NCBI GenBank assembly: GCA_032158295.1
Contig: CM063255.1
Location: forward strand, 17,574,094 to 17,638,093
Reading direction: 5' to 3'
From: Pycnopodia helianthoides
Lineage: Eukaryota; Echinodermata; Asteroidea; Forcipulatida; Asteriidae
Length of the DNA stretch: 64,000 bases
Shown in pieces: positions 32,780 to 44,179 of this stretch (its first letter is position 1; each line of letters begins with the position of its first letter). The notes below the pieces were generated by a model that was not told where the DNA came from, did no database searches, and was given only the letters and a program-made list of their open reading frames with translations. The translations under genes were made by a program, and so were the position numbers.

Positions 32780-35573
32780 TCAGATATTGAGTAAAAGACA
32801 CAGTTTATAGTACAAAACTGTATATGAGCTACTGTGGAGCCCAATGTACCACTCACTCCCCAGAGATGAGATAGAAGAATTGCATGTCATGTATGAGTCA
32901 GGATTATCTTTCAGCCCGACATTGATGATCAAACCATCAAATGCTATCATGACTGCTGACCCAATGAAGTTCAAAGTTGACTGAGTGCATTTCTGTGGTT
33001 GCAAGATGCCATCTGGGTAAAACATGATGGCTGAAGAATCTTGGCCAAACGCTTCCCGGAAGAAAAGAAAAAAAAGAGAACAGATGTTTTTAAATATCAT
33101 TGCTACAACTAATAAGGATATGCTCAAAGATGTTTTTTTAATCTATAAAACTTTATTTTTAAAAGTTTGACCAATTAATTGAAGATTAAACAACAAATAA
33201 ACAATTAACAGCAATTTCTCTTAGACCCAAGTCACACAGGGCTAATATGCAACTACTTTCAGGCAATCCCAAAGATTTCAAACCGTTCACATTTAAAAAA
33301 TTTCAAATAAAGGATATTGTAAGACACTATATACACATGTACAAAAAAAATGTCCCTTGTGCATCACTGAAGAGTTGTTTTTGCAAGCTGTACAGTTTGT
33401 TGCCTCCAACTTGCCTGTAAAAATGCCCCAATGTGACAAGGCGTTTACACTCCTGACGTAACACTTACCCACTGTGAATTGGGCGTAGTCTTTTACTGGC
33501 TCGTCAGTCGCAAAGTGTAGAGACACATCTCCTTGCCCATAAAAAATAGTTAGTTCCATTTCCATTGGTAGTACCAGCTTTGATACTTTCTCAATGACAC
33601 CTTCAAGTGTAGTGAACGTGTCACAAGGTGGTTTGTGCATTACTTGCATTACTGCGCTTGCTGAAATTTAATGAAAATATTCTTGTTCAAATTGCAGTCC
33701 ATTGTTAAACAAGAGAGTGGGTTGAAGGGAACGCTAATAAGGTTTTTTTGCAAAAAAAAGCGCAGCAAGTTTATTAAGAATGTTTTTCATTGGTTTATCG
33801 AACCACTTCAATACCTCGCCGGTATCAAAGAAAGTACAAAAAGTTTACCATAGACTTGGTTCCAGTCTGTTATTGTGTTTATCCCCTCCCAAGTAGGCAA
33901 TACCTACCCTGAAAGTGCCTCAACCCACTTACAGATGACCTTCAATATCACAGACTTTAGAATCCTGTTCATCAGTTTGCACCTAACCAATGGCGATTTA
34001 GTCCAAGAATGAACAGAATAAAGTAAATATTCAAATCAAACCCCTACTAAAAAGTATTTGTTTATTTAAGAAATTAAACAATGTGGGGAGCCTTTTGATA
34101 TTGAGCGATATTCACATGGATGAAACATACCTTTGTCGCATCCAAGCACTTCACGAATCTTCTCCTTGTTTGTTCTCAAGGGTAGGTAATTGAAACCAAC
34201 CGCTCCACTGAGACGACGAGGTTGTGCTCTGGTGTTCAATCCACCCATGCGAAACTTAGTGCATTCACACGGGTTTCTATCAGCAATGTACCAGCGGTAT
34301 CCATTGTTAGCAGCTGGTTCTTGGCCAAAGTAGCAAACATGGGCTTGAACTGAAAACAAAAAAACAACTTCACATGTTCAGTAAGGCTGATCGAAGTGTT
34401 GCAATTATTCTTACATTGTTAGTGACCTGTTCAGGTTCAGAAAGAATCCTGACTTATGTCAAACAATACAATTTCTTACCACATTAGCATTGGTCTGGTG
34501 GCAGTTATTTGATATTAGGGAGAAAACAAACCCTGTGGACCTCTTAGTAATCCTGTTCAATCACTTTCATTTTTGTTATTAGGGGAAAGAGTGCCATATC
34601 GTCATCTGTTTCATAGTATAACTATCTAGGCTTAATATCAAGTCTGCAGTTTCATGTGTTTTAAAAAGTAACAAAACAGCATGAGGAAATTAATAGCAGT
34701 TGGCGTCAGTGGCTTTAAAGTAAGTTTGGTCAAAAACTTGATCATAGCAGGGCCAAATGGGGAAGGTTTTCCATTCCATTCCAAGTAACATCTCTAAAAG
34801 ATGGTACTCTAAGACAAAGCACTACCATGACTACTCCACAAACGTTTCCAAATTGTACTAAAAGGCTGGGAAATGATTGTATTTTAATCGAGCCATGGGG
34901 ATGAAGCTAATGCAACTTATTCACTTGAAATTGGAACATTAATAAGATTGGTAAATGGCCTGAGCTGATGCTGGCTCCTATAAATCGTTTATTATTTTAA
35001 TTTCTGTGAAAGATGAAGATGAAAAATCCATTTGTGTCATATTTCTACTAAATTTTTTTCTTGGGTTCTTTCTAGTCATTTTAAATTTTTATATTGCCCA
35101 AAAAGCATCAGGAATGCCAACATTTCCCTTTAACTTGAAAAAAATAATAATCCGGGTGCCGGGTCCTGTGGGGCCATGACCCATTTGTTGGTCAGTATGA
35201 CCCGGACTCTGTGTCAAAAAGACTAAAAAATGGGTCAAAATTACTTTTAATCTGAGTTAAAATTCGTTTTGTAAAACTTGTTTCCGGGTCAGCTTGGAAA
35301 TTGTTAAGCAGGATTCCGACCCAGAAATTGGTCAAGCCCCCTTGCACCCAGATTGTGTAATGGGTTTTTGTCTTCATTCAAATCGACAGGTTGTCTGAAA
35401 ATACATTAAGCAACTAGCACAAAAGCTTCATTATGAAAGGATAGGCCTACTCACTAATTAGTACAATAGATAATGGTTTGATATAGCAAACTATTTAAGA
35501 TTGTAGTAGTCTTACCTTGGATATATATTGACGATATCAATAGAAGATTGAGCAGTGATGTTATCAAAGCCAT
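32780..35573 (-). CDS. Secreted Cys-rich protein, array copy B (most diverged)
   Basis: Exons: 35516-35573 (proximal exon 1), 34131-34349, 33469-33660 and 32780-33051; 741 nt, 246 aa. Exon 2 is one codon longer than in A (QPRRLSG in place of QSRPSG) and ends LGCDK. Exon 3 is four codons longer (a MQ-VM-type insertion near ASAVMQVMHKPPCD). Exon 4 is one codon shorter and ends YKLCLLLNI. All eight mature Cys and the sequon (CNSS) are kept, splice sites are intact and no stop interrupts the frame. A second, equally good exon 1 lies 179 bp upstream at 35695-35752 (MALMTSLLNLLLISSIYIQ), so transcripts may start at either. Function as for copy A. The divergence from the other copies suggests it is the oldest open member here. 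Confidence 0.78.
35190..35202. promoter_or_regulatory. GGTCAGTATGACC inverted repeat in gene B intron 1
   Basis: Two half sites, GGTCA and TGACC, are spaced by three bases, the layout of an IR3 nuclear-receptor element. Its counterpart in genes C, D and E is broken (GGTCAGTATGTCA). It lies in the repetitive TGACCC block and may have no regulatory role. Confidence 0.25.
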
Positions 35574-35782
35574 GTTGTGGTCATGACGGTAAAAACTATT
35601 TTTGCTTCATTATGAAAGGATAGGCCTACTCACTAATTAGTACAATAGATAATGGTTTGATATAGCAAACTATTTAAGATTGTAGTAGTCTTACCTTGGA
35701 TATATATTGACGATATCAATAGAAGATTGAGAAGTGATGTCATCAAAGCCATGTTGTGGTCATGACAGTAAAACTATTTTTG
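35425..35782 (-). repeat. 179-bp tandem duplication containing exon 1 of gene B
   Basis: The block starting GCTTCATTATGAAAGGATAG occurs at 35425 and again at 35604. Each copy holds the full 58-nt exon 1, its start codon and its GTAAG donor. The two encoded leaders differ only at the fourth residue (MALI versus MALM). None of the other units has this duplication. Confidence 0.9.
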
Positions 35783-38700
35783 GTAATCATGCAAGAGACG
35801 CCTGTTCATAAGCTTGTCGACTCTCGTAAATTCAACTCCTTGGATACGCTCCTTAGAAACGTATGGAAGCAGGAGCTATGGTAACCATACAAAACTCAGC
35901 CTTGGTTACCAAAATAAAAAACATGGGCGTGGCAATAATAAGTGGTGCATGATGCTTTTAAGCTAGGTAAGACTAAACACAGGATGCGACACGGCAAGGT
36001 CATTTTGGGGAGTATGGCATAATCAGCAAAGCTACAATACTCATTTTATGTGACTGTCCAAATCTATTAAGTTCTTCTGTTTTCACACATACATTCAACA
36101 TGCTGGGTCTGTTTTTTGACTGATATACCTAAAAATTATTTTTATCGCTATTTATAAAGTTTTGATAAAGTTAAAAAGTTTCATTTAAGGTATTACTCGA
36201 AAAAACGATAATGACAACATTGAGTGGTAGTTAATTATAAATCTAAAAATGACTTATCGTCGGATCCAGACACCTCATAATAAAAAATATTTTAAAAATA
36301 AAATAATCTGTCGTTGAAAAATGGGCCATGTAACTTTCAAACACCCTGAACTGACCTATTAGAGTTAGTTACTTTCAAAATAGGATTAGATTTGACAGGT
36401 TCAATTCTCAAAAAATAATGATAAACATTTTATAAATATATAAATAAACAACCTGCAATATTTTGTGTAACTCTTCGCGAGATTGCATCTAAACTTACAT
36501 TCTCTTTGTATGATCTGGAACAATTTGTCAGTGCAGATAGCTAGTCAAAAGTCTGCAATATTGATGACATAATTAATTGCTAAAATGCAATGTTATTGCA
36601 AGTTTGTTAACTGATATTTATGGGCGCTGCATGATTTGTTTTTATTTACAGGGCAGTTGAAAAATATTAATTAAAAAAAAGGTATTCTGTAACTTTCAGG
36701 GGTTTTACACAAATGGTTTGGATCTGTGCTCTTATGCAACATTTTGGCCAGGATTTGGTGAGTGTCAAAATTTGCTGGAAATAAAAAACTGGGTGTCCAA
36801 ATTGTTCACTTAAAATACATTTACATGTAAATGACAGATAAAACAGGGTGTCCAAAAGAAACCCAGACACACCTCTGGCTAACACTATGCTTTGATGAGG
36901 TTTTTTTTGTAATATACTTAGCTACTTATTTTTATAATTTTTATAATTGCCTTATAACTTTTATATCTTGCCCTGCATAGGTTTCGAGGCACACAATTTC
37001 AGACACTGATACCATACAAACCACGCTTTTTTAACACTTTCCACTTGATGCCATGATGAACAAAATTAGTTTGCGCCTGGCAGTTTGTTAATTATCAACA
37101 ACGGTTTATTGTTCAGGTTTGGTGTACCGTTATGAAAAGGAAAGGTGTGTGGTAACAGTACCAGCCGCAGTCACAAATTGGCCAACAATACGTGTTTCCA
37201 CTGCTAATTTTTTGATTAACGCCTCGTGGACAAGCCGACCTAGTTCTTGACAGCAATAGGTGCTGCAAACTTGACCTTGTGGCTAAATATTGTGTAAGAC
37301 ACACTCGCTAAAAGAAACTAAATATTTTTCCTTTTAAGGAAGATTATGAATTCGCCATGGTTGGTGATTGTGTTTATAGCATAGCTTTAAAAACCCAACG
37401 TAATCGTACAATACCAGATATACAACAATATCCTTAGAATAGTTAAGACTGATGATAAGAAAATTCATTTATATATTTATCTCTATAATCCAATCCTATC
37501 TTGTTATGCACTTGCTTCAATACCCATACCACATTTAAAGTTCAAAATTATGCCCGTCTTGATGCCGAAAACTTTTAATTTTAGAATTCAATTCATTACA
37601 TGGAAAATTACTCATTAGCTACTTTTCCCCCTCATTAATTTAACAATATATTATTTGTTATAACTGTTATTACTGTTTATTCTGTTATTCCTAATGTATT
37701 TCCTCATATGTTTGCCTGTACTTAGGCCTATTCAATTATGCCTTCATAGTTTTTGTAGAAAGGGATGTCTTGTTAACAGTTGTGAGTATGACATCTTTTT
37801 TCAAAATCTTGGAATGTGGCACAGCCAGACAATACCACAGCAACGCACAAACGAAAACAAAATAGAGAGACTCCGTACAATCTGAATTATAATTTCTGAA
37901 GGCAAAATTTTAAAAGGAATCCTGCTCACTAAGGACTTTATTGGGAGGACTTTATTGTGTTAGACCAAAGAAATCATCAAATAGCATTTCTACCACTCTT
38001 ATGCCACTGGTTATTATACTGGTCTGAAAGGACATGCTACTATATCATTTGACCTACTTTATTATTGGCAGCAGGCATGACGCTTGATTATTGGGAAAAT
38101 TTTTTTTATTTTTTATCAAGTACAAGTGCACACCAAAAGGACCTATGGTATAAATGCAAAAATTAGTTAGTGACCTGACGTTTGGACCCAAGCAAAGTCT
38201 TTCTCGAAAGCTAACTTACTTTCCTGTCGCAGTTTTTTTTTCGGGGGGGGGGGATCCTGTTTCTTTTTTCCATTTCATTTTTTGAAGGGTGAACAAAGGT
38301 GGCACATATGGAACACCATAGCAGCACCTTAACACAACCCCAACTTTGACATTTGACCCCCTGCTCGATGTTCCAAAGTAGTGGTTATGTGGGTACCATG
38401 TGCAGATGGTTGCAGCATAGTTAAAGAAAACACAAGTTTGACAAACACTGAGGAAAGGTTTCTTGACTTTTCTTTTAAGTTTTACCAAATGTAAGTATCG
38501 TTTTAGTTTACTTTACCCCCGCCCCCTCCTCTGCAAAACTACAGGATTTAACAAAAATTATGAGCCAGCCTTTATGCGTGAAAAAATTGACAACTAGTTT
38601 GTTGTATTACGGGTTTCAAAACATGGCTTAATTACATGAGTGCAGTTAATGGTCTCACCAATGTTATTATTTGGCCAGTTTTTTGCACACTTGGAGATAG

Positions 38701-39960
38701 GATACATGTAGCCCTTCAAATGGCCTAGTACAAAAGGGAATCAAGCAAACGATGATATAAAGCCAAGTAGCAAACCATTACAAAGTATATCTTTAATATT
38801 ATTACAGTTCGTAAGTTTGAACCTGTCACAAGATCTTATGGCTATATCCTAATTGATGCCAATTGTTTGCCCTCAAGGTTAAAAACTGAATAACTTTGAA
38901 CAACTTGGATAATGGGAACATGGAAAGGGTATGTTTAATTAGCGTGTCTTAGTTAACTAAAAAACAGTTTGCGCTTACGGTTACATTCATGCTTCCTTGC
39001 AGTACCGTGGCTGCTCAATGTATCCATAGTAATACTAAACAGCGCCCTCTTTTGACATTACTTTAAAGAAGCTCTGATAGTTGAATTGGTCCAACATCTG
39101 ACGTCACATTTCTGGACTCTTAATGAATGCCAGGTTGCTACCAGAATGGATGGTAGCAACAGTTGACCTACTGACTCAGACTCAGTAGCACCGACTCAGA
39201 ACAAACTTGTACAAACTGTATACAATAATGTACATCATGCATGACAATTGTACCATGAATCAATCACAAGACAAATATGAAATTTCCAGAATTCCAAGCA
39301 AACTCTCTGGTTTGTAACCATCCAGTGACTGCTTTGAATAATCTTGAATGATATGTTAGTATGTTTGGTTTATAAACACACATGTTTTGTTTCTTGTTTT
39401 ATCGAACAATAGTGTATACCCTGTTACAATAAACCCAAATGAAAAAAAGAAATAAACTTATTGGTTAACTGCTCGAAAAACTCCCAGGTCAAAACTGACC
39501 ACAAGGCATGACCCACAACATACATCCACATAAATAACTGAACTTGTGTACATTCAACATTGATTTCAAAATGTTTATTATTCAATGACACTAATCAAGT
39601 TTGTTTCATTAGCATTAAATAAAAGAACATTCAAAGATCAGTTTTCTTTAAGTGCATTAGCAAGCCTGTCTATAAGCAACATTTAGGTGCTGAAAAATCA
39701 CAGGGCTCACAAAAATAAAGACCTTTTTTGACGTGTCGGTATTGCAAATCCAAGCTGTCTACACTAAGTACAATGTAAAATGACATCCAGTTTAACTGCA
39801 ATTACACAAATTGAAACAACTAGTAACATAAGGATTAGACTACTGTTGATTAACAGATAATTATCTAATACTTGTAGTGACTACAAATTAGTCTCATTTA
39901 AACACTTAAGTAAAGAATTTATGACAAAGAAAAACAGCTTTAAAATAAACAGTCTAGATT
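35760..39960. other. Spacer between genes B and C
   Basis: From high to low coordinates on the gene strand, it contains the gene B promoter region, the TTAGCCAG repeat (36745-36883), a conserved 0.9-kb block, and the 'AAGTCTTTCTCGAAAGC' block with a poly-G tract (about 38190-38260). Minus-strand frames at 37113-37304 and 38216-38488 recur in sister units. They are interrupted by indels in the more diverged unit near 62.7 kb, so I do not call them genes. Confidence 0.5.
36745..36883. mobile_element. TTAGCCAG-end repeat, unit B/C spacer
   Basis: Starts near TTTGGCCAGGATTTGG and ends CCTCTGGCTAACAC. The sequence after it (ACTATGCTTTGATGAGG) is the empty version of the site that carries a LINE insertion at 62085. 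Confidence 0.55.
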
Positions 39961-40134
39961 TCTTTCCCCAGCCAGCTTCAGTTAACTTGAATTTTTTGTA
40001 AGAGTGTTTCACTTTTTGTTTTGTTTGTCCAATGCTACATTTAGGAGCCAAAAGTCCCTGGAATTACCCAAAATTAATTTAGTTGCTGTTGTTGCATCTG
40101 AGTGAATAGTCTAAAGCAATGTACTTTTAGTTAA

Positions 40135-40491
40135 AGGCAGGGTAAACTTTTGGCAATTGTCAAAGACGAGTATCCTCACTTGGTGTTTCCAAACATATGC
40201 ACGAAATAACAAACCTGTGAAAATTTGGACTTCAATGATCATTGAAGTAGCAAGAAAATAATGAAAGAAAAACCCTTGTTACATAAAACTGTGTGCTTTC
40301 AGATGCCCGACAAAGGCTTCCTCAAATTCAAGTTTTGAGTGAAAAATGACCTCTTTCTCTAAAGCAACATTTCTTCAAAGTGGGTCGTTTCGACCAAAGT
40401 TTTAAAATATCAACAACTCCAGTGCTCTTTACCAAGTAAGTTTTTTACGATCATGACCTTGTGGAGTAATTACAAAAAGTGTACCATGCCT
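40135..40491. mobile_element. TTAA-type MITE, unit C spacer
   Basis: TTAA-AGGCAGGGTAAACTTTTGG to GTGTACCATGCC. Near-identical to 24620-24980 and at the same position in the unit, so it was present before the array expanded. Confidence 0.7.
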
Positions 40492-41295
40492 TCAAGAGAA
40501 AAAACTCAAATTTTTAAACCTGTTACAATTGCTGTCCCATTTTTGCAAAATCTGATGCCCTTACAGTAACCACAATTAAAACATTTTTGTTATACACCAA
40601 ATGCTACATAATAAAATTTTAATCAAGGTCGATTTTGATTGGTTTACAACAGCTTGATATACCATTATCATTCCACAATAAAAGTTTATGTTTGGATTGT
40701 AGGGGTGTTTTCCTATGGTGAGTCTTTTGTTTGCTTGTCTGCTCATTTTGACTGTCTGCCTGCCTGTCCTGTGTCTGCTTGCTTTTGTGTGTGTTCCAGA
40801 ATACAATTTTATTCTGAAACATTTCATGACCATACTTTAAGGAATTGTTCAGATTGATAAAAAGTCTCTCATTTTTCAAGGGGTAATTTCACAAAGCACT
40901 TTTAACACAATCAAGTAATGTGTTAAAAGGTACACTTCATATTATAAAACATGAATATTAGTTTCCAAAATTTTACATTAATACATAACATCAGAATACA
41001 ATTTTCAAAATAACTTTCCCGAAACGCTAAACAGTTATTATATTACCCAATCTTATTTTGACCATTATAAACACAAATCAATATTTAAATCTAACAAATT
41101 TTTAAATGATTATGTCAAAAAATACAAAGTTTAGTTTCATTGAAATTGATAGATATGGGTTTTGTTTGAGAACAGATCATTCCGAGGTACTGGTTAAATT
41201 CATGGTATCACATTTATGTAAACATTATTGTTTGAAGATTTGTATTACTACTTGAAGTAGAATATTTCTGGTTCTTGTTAAACACAGTGGTTATC

Positions 41296-44174
41296 TCACT
41301 TGTTGAATAAATCACACAGTTTATAGTTTAAAACTGTATTTTCTGGGTAACTTTGGAGGCCAATGAACCACTCACTTCCGAGAGATGAGATAGCAGGATT
41401 GCATGTCATGTATGAGTCAGGATTCCCTTTCAACCCAACATTGATGCTCATACCATCAAAAGCGATGACTGCTGACCCAATGATATTTCGAGTATGAATG
41501 AGTGCTGTCCTGTGGTTGCAAGCAGCCATCTGGGTAAAACATGACGGCTGAGTAATCTTGGCCGAACTCTTTCCGGAAGAAAAGGAAAAAAGAAAACAGA
41601 TGTTTTAAAATATCATTGCTACAACTAATAAGGATATGCTTCAAGATGATTTTTTAATCTATAAAACTTGATTTTTCAAAAAAAAAGGACACAAAGTTTG
41701 ACCCCTTTATTTGAAGATTAAACAACAAATAAATAATTAACTGCAATTTCCCTTATACCCAAATCACAAAGGGCTAATTTGTAACTACTTTTAGGCAATC
41801 CCCAAAAATTCAAACGATTCACATTTTTAAAATTTCAAATAAAGGATATCGTAAGACACTTTATACACATGTACACAAAAATGTCCCTTGTGCATCACTG
41901 AAGAGTTGTTTTTGCAAGCTGTACAGTTTGTTGCCTCCAACTTGCCTGTAAAAATGCCCCAATGTGACAAGGCATTTACGCTCATGAAATAACACTTACC
42001 CACTGTGAAACGTTTGTTGTCTATTACTGCGGCCTGGTCAGTAGCAAAGTATAGAATCACACCTCCTTGCCCCTCTATAGCTAGTTCCATTTCCATTGGT
42101 AGTACCAGCTTCGATACTTTCCAAATGACACCTTGAAGTGTTAACGTGTCACATGGTGGTTCGTGCTTTACTGTGCTTGCTGAAATTTAATGAAAATATT
42201 CTTGTTCAAATTGCAGTCGATTGTTAAACAAGAGAGTGGGTTGAATGGAACGTTAATAAGGTTTTTTTGCATAAAAAATCGCAAACAAATTCATTAAGAA
42301 TGTTTTTCATTGGTTTATCGAAAAACTGTTCTTTGTATAGGATTTTGAACAACTACAATACTTCGCCGGTATCAAAGGATGTTTTTAAAAATTACCGTAG
42401 ACTTGGTTCCAGTCTGTTATTGAGTTTTCCCCCCTTCAAAATAGCCGATAATAAAGTACTGCCTGAAACAGCCCCTCAACCCTCTTACGGATAACCTTCG
42501 ATCACAAACTTCAAAATCCTGTTCATCAGTTTGTACCCAACCTATGGAGATTTAGTCCAAGAATGAACAGGACAATCTGATAGATGGTAATCTTCAAATT
42601 CCTTCCATGAAATTAATATAAAAATTTAACCCAGGGCCTACTATTAAGTATTTATTTATTTAAGAAATACAACAATGTGGGGAACCTTTGGATATTGAGT
42701 GATATTCACATGGATGAAACATACCATCCTCACATCCAAGCACTTCACGAATCTTCTCCTTGTTTGTTCTCAAGGGGAGGTAATTGAAACCAATCGATCC
42801 ACTGAGACGACGAGGTTGTGGTTTGGTGTTCAATCCACCCATGCGAAACTTAGTGCATTCACACGGGTTTCTATCAGCAATGTACCAGCCGTATCCATTT
42901 TTAGCAGCTGGTTCTTGGCCAAAGTAGCAAACATGGGCTTGAACTGAAAACAAAAAATAACCTCACATGTTCAGTAAGGCTGATTGAAGTGTTGCAATAA
43001 TTCTTACATTGTTACTGACCTGTTCAGCATTGAGAATTCAGAAAGAATCCTGAATGTCAAACACTAATTTTGTTTTACATCATTAGCTTGGTGGCAGTTA
43101 TTTGATTTTAAGGAGAAAACAAACTTTGTGGCCCTCTTAGTTATCTTGTTCAATCACTTTTGTGTTTGTTAAATAGGGGAAACAGTGCCATATCTCCATC
43201 TGTTTTATAGTACAATTATCTAGGTTTAATATCAAGTCTGCAGTATCATGTGTTTTAAAAAGTAACAAAACAGCATGAGGAAATTAATAGCAGTTGGCGT
43301 CAGTGGCTTTAAAGTAAGTTAGGTAATAAAACTTAATCATAGCAGGGCAAAATGGGGAAGGTTTTCCATTCCATTTCAAGTAACATCTCTAACATATGGT
43401 ACTCCAAGACAAAGCACTACCATGACTACTCCACAAACGTTTCCAAATTGTACTAAAAGGCTGGAAAATGATTGTATTTTAATTGAGACAATTGGGTAGG
43501 AAACTAATGCAACTTATTCACTTAAAATTGGAACATTAATAAGATTGGTAAATGGCCTGAGCTGATGCTGGCTCAGATAAATCACCTGCCTGTATATTTT
43601 TTAATTTCTGTGAAAGATGAAAAAGAAAAATCCTTTTGTGTCCATATTTCTACTAAATTTTCTTTCTTGGGTTCTTTCCAGTCATTTAAAAAAAAAATTA
43701 TTGCCCAAAAAGCATAGGCCTAAAGAATGCCAACATTTCCCTTTAACTTGAAAAAAATAATATTGCAGGTGCCAGGTCCCGTGGGGCTACGACCCATTTG
43801 TTGGTCAGTATGTCAAAAAGACCCCCCAAAATGGGTCAAAATTACACATAATTCGATTTAAAATCTGTTTTTTTAAACTTGTTTCAGGGTCAGCTTGGAA
43901 ATTGTTAAGCAGGATTCCGACCCAGAAATTGGTCAAGCCCCCTGGCACCCAGATTGTGTAATGGGTTTTTGTCTTCATTCAAATCGACAGGTTGTCTGAA
44001 AATACATTAAGCATCTAGCACAAAAGCTTCATTATGAAAGGATAGGCCTACTCACTAATTAGTACAATAGATAATGGTTTGATATAGCAAACTATTTAAG
44101 ATTGTAGTTGTCTTACCTTGGATATATATTGACGATATCAATAGAACATTGAGCAGTGGTGTCATCAAAGCCAT
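41296..44174 (-). pseudogene. Array copy C, exon 4 frameshift
   Basis: Exons 1-3 are intact: 44117-44174 (MALMTPLLNVLLISSIYIQ), 42725-42943 and 42000-42179, with normal splice sites and phase 1. In exon 4 (41296-41568) a net +1 base between about 41472 and 41530 shifts the frame, so translation would stop at 41456-41458 (ending VSSHRF), giving about 189 aa. The original frame resumes downstream (IIGSAVIAFDGMSINVG). The copy also lost the PQ[EK]C Cys (QPQDST) and the sequon (CNPA). Its poly-A hexamer is degraded too. A truncated product, or a sequencing error at the indel, cannot be excluded, but the several independent losses favour a pseudogene. Confidence 0.75.
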
Positions 44175-44179
44175 ATTTC

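Noticed and set aside
37113..37304. 63-aa Cys-containing minus-strand frame recurring at 45546-45737 and 53918-54109
   Set aside because: Its conservation only reflects recent duplication of the spacer. The more diverged equivalent near 62700-62900 has several frame-breaking indels, and there are no splice sites or start context.
38216..38488. Minus-strand frame repeated at 46700-46903 and 55073-55276
   Set aside because: It crosses a poly-G tract of variable length, and the frame changes between units (two different frames are called at 54991-55276). It belongs to a dispersed repeat.
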